NCBI RefSeq assembly: GCF_900156305.1 | Contig: NZ_FTPL01000003.1 | Location: 124,001-188,000 of the forward strand | DNA from: Edaphobacillus lindanitolerans | GTDB taxonomy: Bacteria > Bacillota > Bacilli > Bacillales_A > Planococcaceae | Direction: 5' to 3' | Length of the DNA: 64,000 nucleotides | Shown here: positions 1 to 8,751 of the stretch, piece by piece | Position numbering within the stretch: position 1 is the first letter of the stretch | Layout of the letters: each line of letters begins with the position of its first letter | The notes under the pieces: generated by a model | What the model was told of the DNA's origin: nothing | The model's input: only the letters and a program-made list of their open reading frames with translations | Database searches by the model: none | Translations under genes and position numbers: made by a program

Positions 1-797
1 CAGGGAAGACGACGACGATCCGGATGATGGCAGGGCTCATGAAGCCGACGTCGGGCGATGTGATCATCGCCGGGAAGTCGATCACCCAAGATTTTGAAGG
101 TGCGATGAGCCATGTCGGGGTCATCGTCGAAAACCCGGAGATGTACAAATACATGACCGGCTACAAGAACCTCCTGCACTTCGCACGCATGCACAAGGGC
201 GTCACGAAGGAGCGGATCGATGAAATCGTCCGCCAGGTCGGGCTGGAAAAACGGATCCATGAAAAAGTCGGGACCTATTCGCTCGGCATGCGCCAGCGGC
301 TCGGCCTCGCCCAGGCCCTTCTCCATGGGCCGGATTTCCTCATCCTCGATGAGCCGACGAACGGGCTGGATCCGGCCGGCATCCGGGAGTTCCGGACGTA
401 TCTGAGGAGCCTCGCCGCAAAAGCCGGCGTGTCGGTATTCGTCTCCAGCCATATGCTTTCGGAAATCGAACTCATGTGCGACCGGATCGCCGTCATCCAG
501 GGCGGCAAGCTTCTGGACATCCGGGAGATGAAGGAAGAGACAAAGCCGCACCATTACATCGAGGCCCGTCCGGCAGACCGGCTCGCGGCCCTTCTCGATT
601 CAAAGGGCTACAAAGCCGAGCCGCTCGGCAACGGGTTCATCATCGAGGAAAGGGCGGACAATATCCCGGCCCTGGCGAAGAGCATCATCGAGGGCGGCCT
701 CGCCCTGTACGCCGTCCGGCCTCACCGCAGGACGCTGGAAGACGAATTCATCGAGATGACGGGAGGCGGACAAATTGCTGAAACTGCTGCAGAATGA
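1..797 (+). CDS. ABC transporter ATP-binding protein (5' partial)
   Basis: ATPase subunit of an ABC-2 type exporter. The frame is open to the left edge: the first visible codons encode GKTTTIR, the end of a Walker A P-loop, so the true start lies outside the window. The signature SLGMRQRLGLAQAL, Walker B FLILDEPTNGLD and the H-loop region VSSHML are intact. The C-terminal ~100 residues form the accessory domain usual in BcrA/NatA-like ATPases. It overlaps the TTG start of the permease gene by 23 nt, so the two are translationally coupled. Substrate unknown; bacitracin-type peptides or sodium export are possibilities from the family. Confidence 0.93.
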   Translation, partial: GKTTTIRMMAGLMKPTSGDVIIAGKSITQDFEGAMSHVGVIVENPEMYKYMTGYKNLLHFARMHKGVTKERIDEIVRQVGLEKRIHEKVGTYSLGMRQRLGLAQALLHGPDFLILDEPTNGLDPAGIREFRTYLRSLAAKAGVSVFVSSHMLSEIELMCDRIAVIQGGKLLDIREMKEETKPHHYIEARPADRLAALLDSKGYKAEPLGNGFIIEERADNIPALAKSIIEGGLALYAVRPHRRTLEDEFIEMTGGGQIAETAAE

Positions 798-1752
798 ATG
801 GATGAAGCTTTGGAGCAAAAAAGCGACATGGGTCATGGCGATCCTGCTCGTTGTCGGGGTCGCCGGCATGCTCGGCCTCACGAAGTGGATTTCCACTCTA
901 GAAGGAAATGAGGCCGGCGGAGACGGGGTATCGGTTGAAGGACCGGCGGCCTCGCCGGACTGGCGTGCACAGACTGAATCGGAGCGGGCGGAGCTGACCG
1001 CGCAGCTTGCAGACCCGGATCTCTCGGCGTCCCGGAAGTCAGAGCTTGAAGACGAACTGAAAGTCGCGGAGTACCGTCTTGCGGAAGACGCCGCGCCGCA
1101 CGAAAGCTACAGCAGGGAGCAGCTCATCAAAGACTCATCCGGCATCGCCTCGCTCGGAATGCTGTTTGCCATCATCGTCGCGGCCGGAATCGTCGCGACC
1201 GAGTTTTCGGACGGGACGATCAAAATGCTCCTCGCCCGGCCGGTCAAGCGGTGGAAAGTGATGACCTCGAAGTTTGCAGCCACTGTGCTGTTCGGCGCAC
1301 TCCTCATGCTGATCGGGTTCCTGACCTCGGTCGTGATGTCGTACATTCTGTTTTCGCCGGACGGCGGGACGGAACTGGCGGTCAGGGGAGGGGAAGTGTC
1401 GGAGATCTCGATCTGGAGCCCGGCCCTTTATTATCTGTTCCTCGGGTTCGTGAACATCGTCGTGTACACGACATTCGCGTTCATGATCGGGAGCGTCTTC
1501 CGCTCCGGGGCACTGGCCATCGGGCTTTCGCTCTTCATTTACTTTAGCGGGAATACCGTATCGATGCTGCTGAGCCGGTATGAAATTGCCAAGTACCTGT
1601 TCTTCTCGCATGACCTCGTATCGCTCGCGCAGGGCATGACATTCATCGACGACGTGACCCTTCCGTTCGCAGCAGCGGTCCTCGGCGCATACGCCGTCCT
1701 GTTCCTCGCGGTCAGCTACCTCGTCTTCTCCAGACGGGATGTCACTGCCTGA
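775..1752 (+). CDS. ABC-2 type transporter permease
   Basis: Membrane subunit paired with the preceding ATPase. The TTG start is chosen because GGAGGCGG lies just upstream inside the ATPase gene, giving MLKLLQNEWMKLWSKK. There is one N-terminal membrane segment (about residues 16-36), a long charged extracytoplasmic loop (about 40-120), then about five hydrophobic segments to the C-terminus. This is the ABC2_membrane topology of Bacillales efflux permeases. The extracytoplasmic loop has coiled-coil-like heptads of Glu/Leu/Ala. Substrate not deducible. Confidence 0.88.
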   Translation: MLKLLQNEWMKLWSKKATWVMAILLVVGVAGMLGLTKWISTLEGNEAGGDGVSVEGPAASPDWRAQTESERAELTAQLADPDLSASRKSELEDELKVAEYRLAEDAAPHESYSREQLIKDSSGIASLGMLFAIIVAAGIVATEFSDGTIKMLLARPVKRWKVMTSKFAATVLFGALLMLIGFLTSVVMSYILFSPDGGTELAVRGGEVSEISIWSPALYYLFLGFVNIVVYTTFAFMIGSVFRSGALAIGLSLFIYFSGNTVSMLLSRYEIAKYLFFSHDLVSLAQGMTFIDDVTLPFAAAVLGAYAVLFLAVSYLVFSRRDVTA

Positions 1753-1880
1753 CTCCGGGTATCCATTTCCTTCCGTGGAGGACTCCGTGGAACATCGGAA
1801 GAGCCGGATGCGTTACAATGAAGGAATCAATTTAATCAGCTTCGCGGATCGGCGAAGCGCCACAGAAGAGGTTTACAACA

Positions 1881-2669
1881 ATGAAAAGCATCGCGGTGAT
1901 TGATTCCGGAAGCGGCGGGCTGACTGTCGCCAACCGGTTGTTCGAACGCCTCCCCGGCGAACGGATCATCTATGTCGGAGATCACGGAAACTGCCCTTAT
2001 GGAAATAAAAGCGAACAAGAGATCAAGGAGGCCGTCTTTCGGGTCATCCGCTTTCTCGGCCGGTTCGAGCTCAAGATGCTCGTCGTCGCATGCAACACGG
2101 CCACGGCCCTGATGCTGGATGAACTGAAGGAGATGCTGGACTTCCCGGTGATCGGAGTGATCGAGCCGGGTGCCGAAATGGCCGCAGGTGCGACGCAGAA
2201 CCGGCGGATCGGGGTCATCGCCACCCGGCGAACGGCGGAATCCCGTATGTACGAAAAGACCATCAAAGAGAAACTTCCCGGTGCAGCCGTATTCGAACAG
2301 GCCTGCCCGAAGCTGGTGGACTACCTGGAAAACGATGAAACATTGGAAACGGAGATGCTTGCGGCACTCGAGGAGTATCTGGCTCCGCTGCGCTCTTCGG
2401 AGGCGGACACCCTCGTCATGGGATGCACCCATTACCCGCTTGCAGAGAAGCAGATCCGGAAAGTCTGGGGCGGCAGGATGAACCTCGTCGACCCGGCCCT
2501 CGGCACGGCGGAAAGAGTCCGTGAAGCGCTTCAGAAAAGCGGCGGGCTGTCCGCTGTGAACCGGGAAAACCATCTGTTCTTCACGACCGGGGAAGTCGAT
2601 GAGTTTTCCGAGAAGGTAAAGAGATGGACGCCGGTTGTCCGGCCGGTCGTACTGCCGCTGGAGAATTGA
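1881..2669 (+). CDS. racE: Glutamate racemase
   Basis: Interconverts L- and D-glutamate, supplying D-Glu for peptidoglycan in the cytoplasm. At 262 residues it has the usual length. It shows DSGSGGLT (Asp8), GDHGNCPYG, VACNTAT with catalytic Cys71, and MGCTHYPL with the second catalytic Cys182 and His184. AGAGG precedes the ATG. A -10-like TACAAT near 1814 and a small hairpin (about 1838-1858) lie upstream. It is monocistronic, ending at a strong terminator. The symbol racE follows Bacillus usage; murI is the general name. Confidence 0.96.
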   Translation: MKSIAVIDSGSGGLTVANRLFERLPGERIIYVGDHGNCPYGNKSEQEIKEAVFRVIRFLGRFELKMLVVACNTATALMLDELKEMLDFPVIGVIEPGAEMAAGATQNRRIGVIATRRTAESRMYEKTIKEKLPGAAVFEQACPKLVDYLENDETLETEMLAALEEYLAPLRSSEADTLVMGCTHYPLAEKQIRKVWGGRMNLVDPALGTAERVREALQKSGGLSAVNRENHLFFTTGEVDEFSEKVKRWTPVVRPVVLPLEN

Positions 2670-2685
2670 ATGAATCTACATGGAG

Positions 2686-2726
2686 CCGCCATCCCGTTGA
2701 TACCGGGATGGCGGTTTTGTTTTTAT
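2686..2726 (+). terminator. Rho-independent terminator after racE
   Basis: An 11-bp perfect stem (CCGCCATCCCG / CGGGATGGCGG) with a 7-nt loop is followed by a T-rich tract. Confidence 0.93.
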
Positions 2727-2857
2727 TTGCCCACCGGTGGTAATGAATAATGGGCCTGCTTGCTGGCTGGCAGAAACAGAGAAAATAGGGAGCGCCGGTC
2801 CTTCCCGATTTGGATGACGGACCGGGAATTTCCCTTCGACAGAAATGAGGGAGCAGG

Positions 2858-3349
2858 ATGAGCATCGGTTTGATCATGGTGAAGATGATCAGCGGATTCC
2901 TGGCGCTGATCTTGTGCATGAAATGGACAGGCGCCAAAGGGGTTTCCAATCTGACGCCGATCGACTTTATATGGAGCATCATGTTGTCCGAGATTTTCGG
3001 GAACGGCCTCTATGATCCCCAGGTGAAATGGTATGTGGTCCTGCTGACGATTGTCGTCTGGTGCGGACTGAAAGTTCTTTTCGACAACATCCTTTACCGT
3101 ACGGACAAAGTCGAGAGGATCCTTACCGGAGAACACCAGCTGATCATCCTCGACGGCGAGCCGATTGAAGACCGGCTCCGGAAGAACCGGGTCGATTCAC
3201 GTGACCTGGGTGAAGCGCTGAGAAAGCAGGGAATCTTCTCGATTGAAGAAGTGAAACGGGCTTATCTTGAAAAAGACGGAAGCCTGACGGTCCAGCTCAA
3301 AGAATTTGCCGAGCCGGTGACAAAAGGAGATCTGAAGATAGAAGGATGA
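2858..3349 (+). CDS. DUF421 / YetF-family membrane protein
   Basis: Member of the DUF421 (YetF/YdfS) family, linked to spore or stress physiology in Bacillus but biochemically unresolved. Two hydrophobic stretches (about residues 4-20 and 55-75) precede a cytoplasmic DUF421 core containing VERILTGEHQLIILDGEP and the KQGIFSIEEVKRAYLEKDGSL block. At 163 residues it is shorter than YetF (about 230) and lacks one N-terminal membrane helix and the second repeat. GGGAGCAGG precedes the ATG. It is followed closely by the M15 peptidase gene. Confidence 0.85.
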   Translation: MSIGLIMVKMISGFLALILCMKWTGAKGVSNLTPIDFIWSIMLSEIFGNGLYDPQVKWYVVLLTIVVWCGLKVLFDNILYRTDKVERILTGEHQLIILDGEPIEDRLRKNRVDSRDLGEALRKQGIFSIEEVKRAYLEKDGSLTVQLKEFAEPVTKGDLKIEG

Positions 3350-3431
3350 AAAAGGAAAAGGAACCGGAGAACCCGGAGGGCCCCTTTTGCGTTAAGATGA
3401 TTGAAGGAAAAGGCGAAAGGGGGCCTTGCGG

Positions 3432-4028
3432 ATGGCCCGGAAGAAAAAGAAGACCGCCTGGGGGAGGCATGTTGCCAAGGCGGTGCTGGCCGTTGCCGTC
3501 GCAATGGCCATTTATATATTTGTCCAGCGTGAATTGGATTTCCGCGAGGAACTGGCGGAACGCCCGCTGCCCGAAGGCCTCCACCCGGCAGTCGAGGAGA
3601 AGGCGGCGGAGCTGGTACGACTCTCGGCGGATCAGGGGATCGATGTCGTGATTACGGACGGGTACCGGTCCGGCGAGGAACAGGACAGACTCTACGATCA
3701 AGGACGCACAGCGCCCGGCAAGATCGTCACCCATGCGCGTGCGGGCAGCTCTTATCATAATTTTGGACTGGCCGTCGACTATGCGCTGCGGACACCAGAC
3801 GGACGGATCATCTGGGATCTCGGCTGGGACGGAAACGGGAACGGGAAAAGTGACTGGACCGAAACGGCGGAGATCGCCAAGTCACTCGGTTTCGCCTGGG
3901 GCGGAGACTGGACAGGCTTCAAGGATTATCCGCACCTTGAAATGACGTTCGGCTTATCGCTCCGCGAGCTCAACGCAGGGTGGCGGCCCGATGACCGGAA
4001 CGGCGCAAAGGCGCTGGGTCATCCATGA
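3432..4028 (+). CDS. M15-family L,D-/D,D-peptidase (CwlK/Ply-like)
   Basis: Zinc peptidase expected to cut peptidoglycan stem peptides outside the membrane. An N-terminal signal anchor (about residues 14-32) leads to the M15C fold: TDGYRSGEEQ, SSYHNFGLAVDYA (Zn ligands His and Asp) and DYPHLEMTFG (third Zn ligand His). A GNGNGKSD insert resembles a calcium-binding loop. ATG 3432 is preferred over TTG 3426 because AAAGGGGG lies about 8 nt upstream of the ATG but only 2 nt from the TTG. This gives 198 residues. A D-Ala-D-Ala carboxypeptidase of the same family is the alternative. Confidence 0.88.
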   Translation: MARKKKKTAWGRHVAKAVLAVAVAMAIYIFVQRELDFREELAERPLPEGLHPAVEEKAAELVRLSADQGIDVVITDGYRSGEEQDRLYDQGRTAPGKIVTHARAGSSYHNFGLAVDYALRTPDGRIIWDLGWDGNGNGKSDWTETAEIAKSLGFAWGGDWTGFKDYPHLEMTFGLSLRELNAGWRPDDRNGAKALGHP

Positions 4029-4036
4029 ACGTATGG

Positions 4037-4094
4037 AAAAAAGGGACTGTTCCGCATCCCGGCCATTGGCCGATGCACGGAACAGTCCCTTTTT
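4037..4094. terminator. Bidirectional terminator between converging genes
   Basis: A long inverted repeat (AAAAAGGGACTGTTCCG and its complement) has A-tracts on the left and T-tracts on the right. It can stop the M15 gene on plus and the small membrane gene on minus. Confidence 0.9.
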
Positions 4095-4104
4095 GAATCA
4101 CCGA

Positions 4105-4200
4105 TCAGTCTTGGTTGCTCGTAAATGTGAGGATGAGGCCTGCGACCGTGCCGACGATGATGACCGCAAAAACGATGAACAGAATATACATAAACCACAT
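4105..4200 (-). CDS. 31-aa single-pass membrane miniprotein
   Basis: A short gene read as MWFMYILFIVFAVIIVGTVA followed by GLILTFTSNQD. It is almost entirely one transmembrane helix with a short polar tail. AAAGGAGTG lies 9 nt upstream of this ATG, and a consensus sigma-A promoter precedes it at 4237-4265. Both argue against the longer 67-codon reading that starts upstream of the promoter. Function unknown; similar one-helix proteins are frequent stress or membrane-complex peptides. Confidence 0.7.
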   Translation of the reverse strand: MWFMYILFIVFAVIIVGTVAGLILTFTSNQD

Positions 4201-4236
4201 GTGCGTCTCCACTCCTTTGACAGGCAGTTCAGCTAC

Positions 4237-4265
4237 ATTATAGCATCCGCCGGTCACACGGGCAA
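4237..4265 (-). promoter_or_regulatory. Sigma-A promoter of the 31-aa gene
   Basis: On the minus strand TTGCCC (4260-4265) and TATAAT (4237-4242) are spaced by exactly 17 bp. The SD and ATG follow about 37 bp downstream. Confidence 0.75.
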
Positions 4266-4344
4266 TCCGGTGGTGGCTTTTGGCGGCAGGATTCGGGTAG
4301 ACTGTCATTAGCCTGACATATTAAATGTGCCAAGGAGGGATCCC

Positions 4345-5274
4345 ATGGATTGCAGATCGGATCAGGAGCTTCTGGAGATCGTGCATGGATCAAGACTACA
4401 TACGGCGAAAGGGAAAGTCGCCGATTATATACCGGCCCTCGCAAAAGCCGACCCTGACTCATTGTCGGTGGCGATGGCATTCCCGGACGGTAATTGTTAT
4501 TCGGCCGGGGACGTGGAGAAGAAAGCGACCTTGCAGAGTATCTCGAAGGTCGTCGCCCTGGCGCTCGCGCTCCTCGACAATGGGGAGGAATATGTATTCC
4601 ACCGGGTCGGCATGGAGCCGACCGGCGACCCGTTCAACTCCATCATCAAGCTGGAAACGACGAAGCCGCACAAGCCGCTCAATCCGATGATCAATGCCGG
4701 CGCGCTCGCCGTCACCTCGATGATCAAAGGGGATTCACTCGACGAACGGCTCAGCCGACTGATTCAGCTGTGCGAACTGATCACCGGTGAACGAGGGATC
4801 GGCTACAACGAAGAAGTCGCCATGTCAGAGTTGGAGACCGCAGACCTGAACCGCTCGCTCGCCTATTATCTGAAACAGTACGATGTCATCGAAGGTGACG
4901 TCGAAGCGGTCATGGAGCTCTACACAAAGCAGTGTGCGATTGAAATGAGCTGCGTCGGCCTCGCGAAAATCGGCCTGGTGCTCGCCATGGACGGCAAGGA
5001 TCCGCTCACCGGCGAGACCATCCTGCCGCCGCGCGTCGCCTCGATCTGCAAAACCTTCATGGTCACCTGCGGAATGTACAATGCATCCGGCGAATTCGCC
5101 ATCCGTGTCGGCGTTCCGGCCAAGTCCGGCGTCTCCGGCGGCATCATGGCCGCCGTCCCGTACCGCTGCGGCATCGGCATCTTCGGCCCCTCACTCGACG
5201 AGCGGGGCAACAGCATCGCCGGCTGGGATCTCATGGAACAAATGTCCAAGAAATACGACCTCAGCATGTTCTGA
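4345..5274 (+). CDS. glsA: Glutaminase A
   Basis: Hydrolyses L-glutamine to glutamate and ammonia in the cytoplasm through a beta-lactamase-like Ser/Lys mechanism. The SISKVVALALAL motif holds the Ser-x-x-Lys pair; FNSIIKLE, NAGALAVTSMI and KSGVSGGIMA are the other family signatures. ATG 4345 is chosen because AAGGAGGG sits 6 nt upstream; the upstream GTG 4327 precedes that site. The 309-residue product matches the family. A strong terminator follows. The gene borders the PlcR/LanB accessory locus. Confidence 0.94.
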   Translation: MDCRSDQELLEIVHGSRLHTAKGKVADYIPALAKADPDSLSVAMAFPDGNCYSAGDVEKKATLQSISKVVALALALLDNGEEYVFHRVGMEPTGDPFNSIIKLETTKPHKPLNPMINAGALAVTSMIKGDSLDERLSRLIQLCELITGERGIGYNEEVAMSELETADLNRSLAYYLKQYDVIEGDVEAVMELYTKQCAIEMSCVGLAKIGLVLAMDGKDPLTGETILPPRVASICKTFMVTCGMYNASGEFAIRVGVPAKSGVSGGIMAAVPYRCGIGIFGPSLDERGNSIAGWDLMEQMSKKYDLSMF

Positions 5275-5275
5275 C

Positions 5276-5324
5276 AAAAAGACTGTCCATCTCCGGAAAA
5301 TCGGAGGCGGACAGTCTTTATTTT
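5276..5324 (+). terminator. Terminator after glsA
   Basis: Stem AAAGACTGTCC with CTCCG pairs with CGGAG and GGACAGTCTTT across a short AT loop and ends in T-rich sequence. A-runs on the left also allow use on the minus strand. Confidence 0.88.
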
Positions 5325-5358
5325 GTCGGAACGGATGAAAATATGGGAATTTCGCATA

Positions 5359-5374
5359 TATGCGCAAGTGCATA
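5359..5374. promoter_or_regulatory. PlcR-box-like palindrome, one mismatch
   Basis: TATGCGCAAGTGCATA matches the published PlcR operator TATGNANNNNTNCATA at all fixed positions except position 6 (G for A). It lies between the glsA terminator and the 3' end of the PlcR-like gene. No convincing gene starts directly beside it, so its target is unclear. Confidence 0.45.
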
Positions 5375-5416
5375 TTTTTGGCCCGAAAATCCGTGTAGAG
5401 TAAGAAGTGGGCAAGG

Positions 5417-6298
5417 TTATTGCCCGGTTGACGTTAAATACTGGCTCTTTTTTGTCTCCAGGATTTTTTTGTAGTAATCCAGGCCCAGCAGATCGAAGAA
5501 AAATCGGGCCTTCTCGTAGCTCTCACGTATGGCAGCTGCCGGCTGCTTGAGCTCTTCAAGAATTTGGGCTTTTTGATAGTGAAGTTGGCCGAGGATGCTC
5601 ATGTCACTTAACTTGATTGATAACAAAATAGCCTCTTCAGTAATGGAGAGAGATTCTTGATACTTTCTTTGAAGAAATTTTAACTTACCAACGTTATACA
5701 TGACAGTTATTCGCATATGTTCGTGTTCTTCTGAGGAAACATTCTCTTGAAGAATCTCTTGGAAAATAAGCATACTCTCGTCGTACTTTTTGTTTTCAGC
5801 CAGGATTATGGCAATAGCATTTTTTATCCTCGAGCTTAATAAAACATCCATTCCGTTTACTTTGGTGTCAGTCAAGCTATATAACTCGGTCACACAGTGT
5901 CTGTATTCTAACCTTTTCAGATAATAAAGGCTTACATAATAATGTGATTGCAAATATGTTCGTAGCTCCGGGTGTAATAGGTTGTCTTTGTCTAACAATG
6001 AACGGACATAATTGTATAATCCTTCGTAATCCTTTTTGGAAGAGTAGAATTTAACTTCTTCTAAAATTTTTTCCTTTTTTTCAAAGTCATCATGTATTAG
6101 AACCTCGAAAAAGTATGAGAGAGGGAGTCGTAATTTTAGTGAGATGGCATGTAAAGTATCGATACTCGGGTAGGAATCTCCTTTTTCTAAGCGACTAATT
6201 TCAGATTGATTGCAAATACTTTCAGCCAATTCCTTTTGGGTCATCTTGCGGAGTTTACGCCATTTCCTAATTTCTGCGCCGAGTCGTACATGGTTCAT
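5417..6298 (-). CDS. PlcR-like RRNPP quorum-sensing regulator
   Basis: Transcriptional activator of the PlcR type: an N-terminal HTH_3 domain (about residues 6-62) followed by about five TPR helical repeats that bind a re-imported signal peptide. From remembered B. cereus PlcR the first 70 residues align closely: LGAEIRKWRKLRKMTQKELA, the SICNQSEISRLEKG recognition-helix region, YPSIDTLHAIS and FFEVLIHDD. The C-terminal SYEKARFFFDLLGL also matches. Length (293 versus about 285) fits. It is markedly AT-richer than its neighbours, suggesting transfer. It is divergent from a LanB-like operon that ends in a PapR-like peptide gene. Confidence 0.88.
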   Translation of the reverse strand: MNHVRLGAEIRKWRKLRKMTQKELAESICNQSEISRLEKGDSYPSIDTLHAISLKLRLPLSYFFEVLIHDDFEKKEKILEEVKFYSSKKDYEGLYNYVRSLLDKDNLLHPELRTYLQSHYYVSLYYLKRLEYRHCVTELYSLTDTKVNGMDVLLSSRIKNAIAIILAENKKYDESMLIFQEILQENVSSEEHEHMRITVMYNVGKLKFLQRKYQESLSITEEAILLSIKLSDMSILGQLHYQKAQILEELKQPAAAIRESYEKARFFFDLLGLDYYKKILETKKSQYLTSTGQ

Positions 6299-6440
6299 TC
6301 TCTATCATCCCTTTGGAATATGGTTCAACCGTTTGGCTGCCATATCCCTATAGTAACGGAAAATTCCCTCTGTATGTCAAGTCTATGCAAAAGTATGTTC
6401 GTTATTTAAACTAAATTTTCATTTGAGAGGATGAGAAAGC
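6299..6440. promoter_or_regulatory. Divergent promoter region between regulator and LanB operon
   Basis: A 142-bp AT-rich spacer. It holds a single PlcR half-site-like TATGCA (6384-6389) followed by TATGTT, which does not complete a palindrome. AT-rich -10-like sequence occurs near 6400-6415. No full PlcR box was found here. Confidence 0.45.
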
Positions 6441-8738
6441 ATGAATGTGAAACCTGTAAAAGTAGAGGCTGAAATCAGTCTGTTTCCGGTTGCCCATGTC
6501 CATTCATTGCCGTCCCCTCTCATCGATGGCTTTACAGTCAGCACCACACTTGACATCCTTCAGCAGATCAGTAGGAGAAAGGCGGCGCTTGCCCATGCTG
6601 TCAAAAACGCGGAAAGGTCTCTTGGCCAATACGGGCTAAGCCTCGATCAGGTTGAAGAGGAGCACGGTTCTCTGAAACAGCTAAGCGAAGAAGATAAAAG
6701 TTCCATCGAGACATGGAAGCGGAGGAAAGAGGAATTAAAAGAGGCATTCGCCCGGTTAAACGTGATTTACCGGTTTGAGCAGGAGCGGGTGGACAGAAAG
6801 ATCGTCGGTACGCTTGAACTGGAACCGCTTAAGAGGAAGTTAGCACTTTGGCACCCTGACCTGTTTGAGAAGATCGGAAAAGGTGTTCCTAAAAACGCCG
6901 ACTCTCTGCGGACATTTGCCGAAGAGGCATTGCCGCACGTCCTGTCCTCCACGATTTCCAACACACGGTCAACCGCCAATATGAGGTTCACATTTAAGCA
7001 GGAAGGAGATCGTGTCGGCACGGTAAAGAGCGAGACTGAAATCCTGATATCCGGGCAGGTGATCCAATGCTGGATGAATGGAATGGCAGGGAGCTCAAAC
7101 CTGAACAGCGGTTTCGCTTTTCGTGCAAGTGACGGATTGCTTGATAACGATGGAAAGCCTTCTGTCCTGATGGCCGGCAGGGGCATTGAATTCATCGTGC
7201 CTCTCCGTTTCATTCCGGACGGACATCTGAAAAAAGGAGTCGCGCGCAGGAAGAAGGAATGGGTCCGCTCGCTGGGGATTGCAGGGGAAGACGGGGGATT
7301 TGAACAACTCATCCGGACGGGTGTGCTCCTCCCGGTTTTACCGGAACAGTTCGCATCAAAACGTCCGCTTCTCGGTCTATCGCTGGTTCTGAGAGGGAAT
7401 GATCACCGGCATGCCCGTCGCCTGCGCCGCCTGCTCCACTTGCTGGATGCCACGTTGCAGGTGATGTCGGAGACAAGTTCTAAGGGCATCGTAAAACAGC
7501 GTGACCGGGCTGTCCGTACAGCCAATAAAATCAGTCAACTGCTGGGCGTACCTTCGGCTTCAGACAATGGAAGTGATCTCTTTAAAGAGGAAACCGTTAT
7601 AAGCGGCCCCCCGGTACAGCTTCCTGAAAAAATAAAAAAAGATATTGAAGGGTATACTTCAGAACTCTCGCTCGCTGTTATACGTTCCGCCATCACAAAA
7701 TCCTTATCAACGTTCTTTGTCGAGAAATTCGGAGAAGGCAGTGAGTGCCGAAACATCCTGGAGTTCCTGGTGGAATATGCCGGCCGTCCGGATAAGGTCA
7801 ATGAATCGATCCGGATTGCGCATGTAAATGCTGAGCGGGCCAGAAAAAAAGAGCGGGATGTCTTATCCCTTAACCCATCCGAACAGCTGCCGAACGGAAC
7901 CATCAAGTTTCGGATCGCCGCTTCCTCAGCCCAAAGCCTGGAGCGGGGGGACTACAAAGTTCTCATTACCGATGTAGGGGTGGGCCAAGGGTTGGCAAGC
8001 TTGGAGGATAACTGGAGAAACACTGTCTGTCCTGAAGCTGAACCACTTATTTTATCGTACGGGGACGATTGGAGAACAGAGCAAGGGCGTTCAGGCCGCC
8101 GGTTGATCTGGCCGACATCGCGGCAGCGGAACGGCCGGCTGGCCAAGCAACTCACATTGGCCGATCTCGTTTTAAAACATGACGAAAAGACCGACAGTCT
8201 TCAGATTTTGTCACCTGAAGGACACCCGGTCTCAGTCGAATACAGTGGTGAAACACCTGCCAGCCAGCTGCCGGAGCTTGTCAGGATCTTTCTGTCGATT
8301 AGCAACCCTTGGGTCGGCATCCCAAAAATGGCCTCCGGCAAGCTGCTGGCCGGACATTCGCCCCGCGTGACAAAGGGGAATGTGGTGATGACCGCAGCGG
8401 AATGGAGAATTCCTGTCCACGATGTTCCGGTGATCAAAGAAGATGAAAATGATTTTTATTATTTCGTCCGTCTCCATGACTGGCTCGTGTCCTCTGGAAT
8501 TCCCAAAGAAGTGATGTACCGGACATCGGATCCTTGCTTCCCGGTTGAATCGGAAAAAGACCGGTATATCCATTTTGGAATCCCGCATCTTATCCGTCGT
8601 TTCTGCAATGAGATCAAGGAGGCCAACGGCAAAATGCTGGTCCTGACGGAAGTGTTCCCCGAGCGCGGGGCCCATATGGTCGGAAGGTCGGGACACCCAT
8701 GTGTGACAGAATTCCAAGTGCCGGTAGTCTGGCATTAA
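6441..8738 (+). CDS. LanB-type lantibiotic/thiopeptide dehydratase, glutamylation domain
   Basis: Expected to use glutamyl-tRNA to activate Ser/Thr of a precursor peptide, or to act as a LanB-like aminoacyl-tRNA peptide ligase. At 765 residues it is short for the family. Family patterns seen: FFVEKFGEG...ILEFLVEY (about residues 420-440), IKFRIAASSAQSLERGDYKV, SPRVTKGNVVMTAAEWRIP, the LHDWLVSSGIPKEVMYR block, and the terminal TEFQVPVVW that normally ends the N-terminal LanB part. The N-terminal 150 residues, with a charged coiled-coil-like stretch, are divergent. The elimination domain is absent and encoded by the next gene. SD AGAGG lies about 10 nt upstream. Confidence 0.8.
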   Translation: MNVKPVKVEAEISLFPVAHVHSLPSPLIDGFTVSTTLDILQQISRRKAALAHAVKNAERSLGQYGLSLDQVEEEHGSLKQLSEEDKSSIETWKRRKEELKEAFARLNVIYRFEQERVDRKIVGTLELEPLKRKLALWHPDLFEKIGKGVPKNADSLRTFAEEALPHVLSSTISNTRSTANMRFTFKQEGDRVGTVKSETEILISGQVIQCWMNGMAGSSNLNSGFAFRASDGLLDNDGKPSVLMAGRGIEFIVPLRFIPDGHLKKGVARRKKEWVRSLGIAGEDGGFEQLIRTGVLLPVLPEQFASKRPLLGLSLVLRGNDHRHARRLRRLLHLLDATLQVMSETSSKGIVKQRDRAVRTANKISQLLGVPSASDNGSDLFKEETVISGPPVQLPEKIKKDIEGYTSELSLAVIRSAITKSLSTFFVEKFGEGSECRNILEFLVEYAGRPDKVNESIRIAHVNAERARKKERDVLSLNPSEQLPNGTIKFRIAASSAQSLERGDYKVLITDVGVGQGLASLEDNWRNTVCPEAEPLILSYGDDWRTEQGRSGRRLIWPTSRQRNGRLAKQLTLADLVLKHDEKTDSLQILSPEGHPVSVEYSGETPASQLPELVRIFLSISNPWVGIPKMASGKLLAGHSPRVTKGNVVMTAAEWRIPVHDVPVIKEDENDFYYFVRLHDWLVSSGIPKEVMYRTSDPCFPVESEKDRYIHFGIPHLIRRFCNEIKEANGKMLVLTEVFPERGAHMVGRSGHPCVTEFQVPVVWH

Positions 8739-8751
8739 AACGGAGGAGAGT

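Noticed and set aside
6384-6400. TATGCAAAAGTATGTT as a PlcR box for the LanB operon
   Set aside because: Only the left half fits; three of the last four fixed bases disagree.
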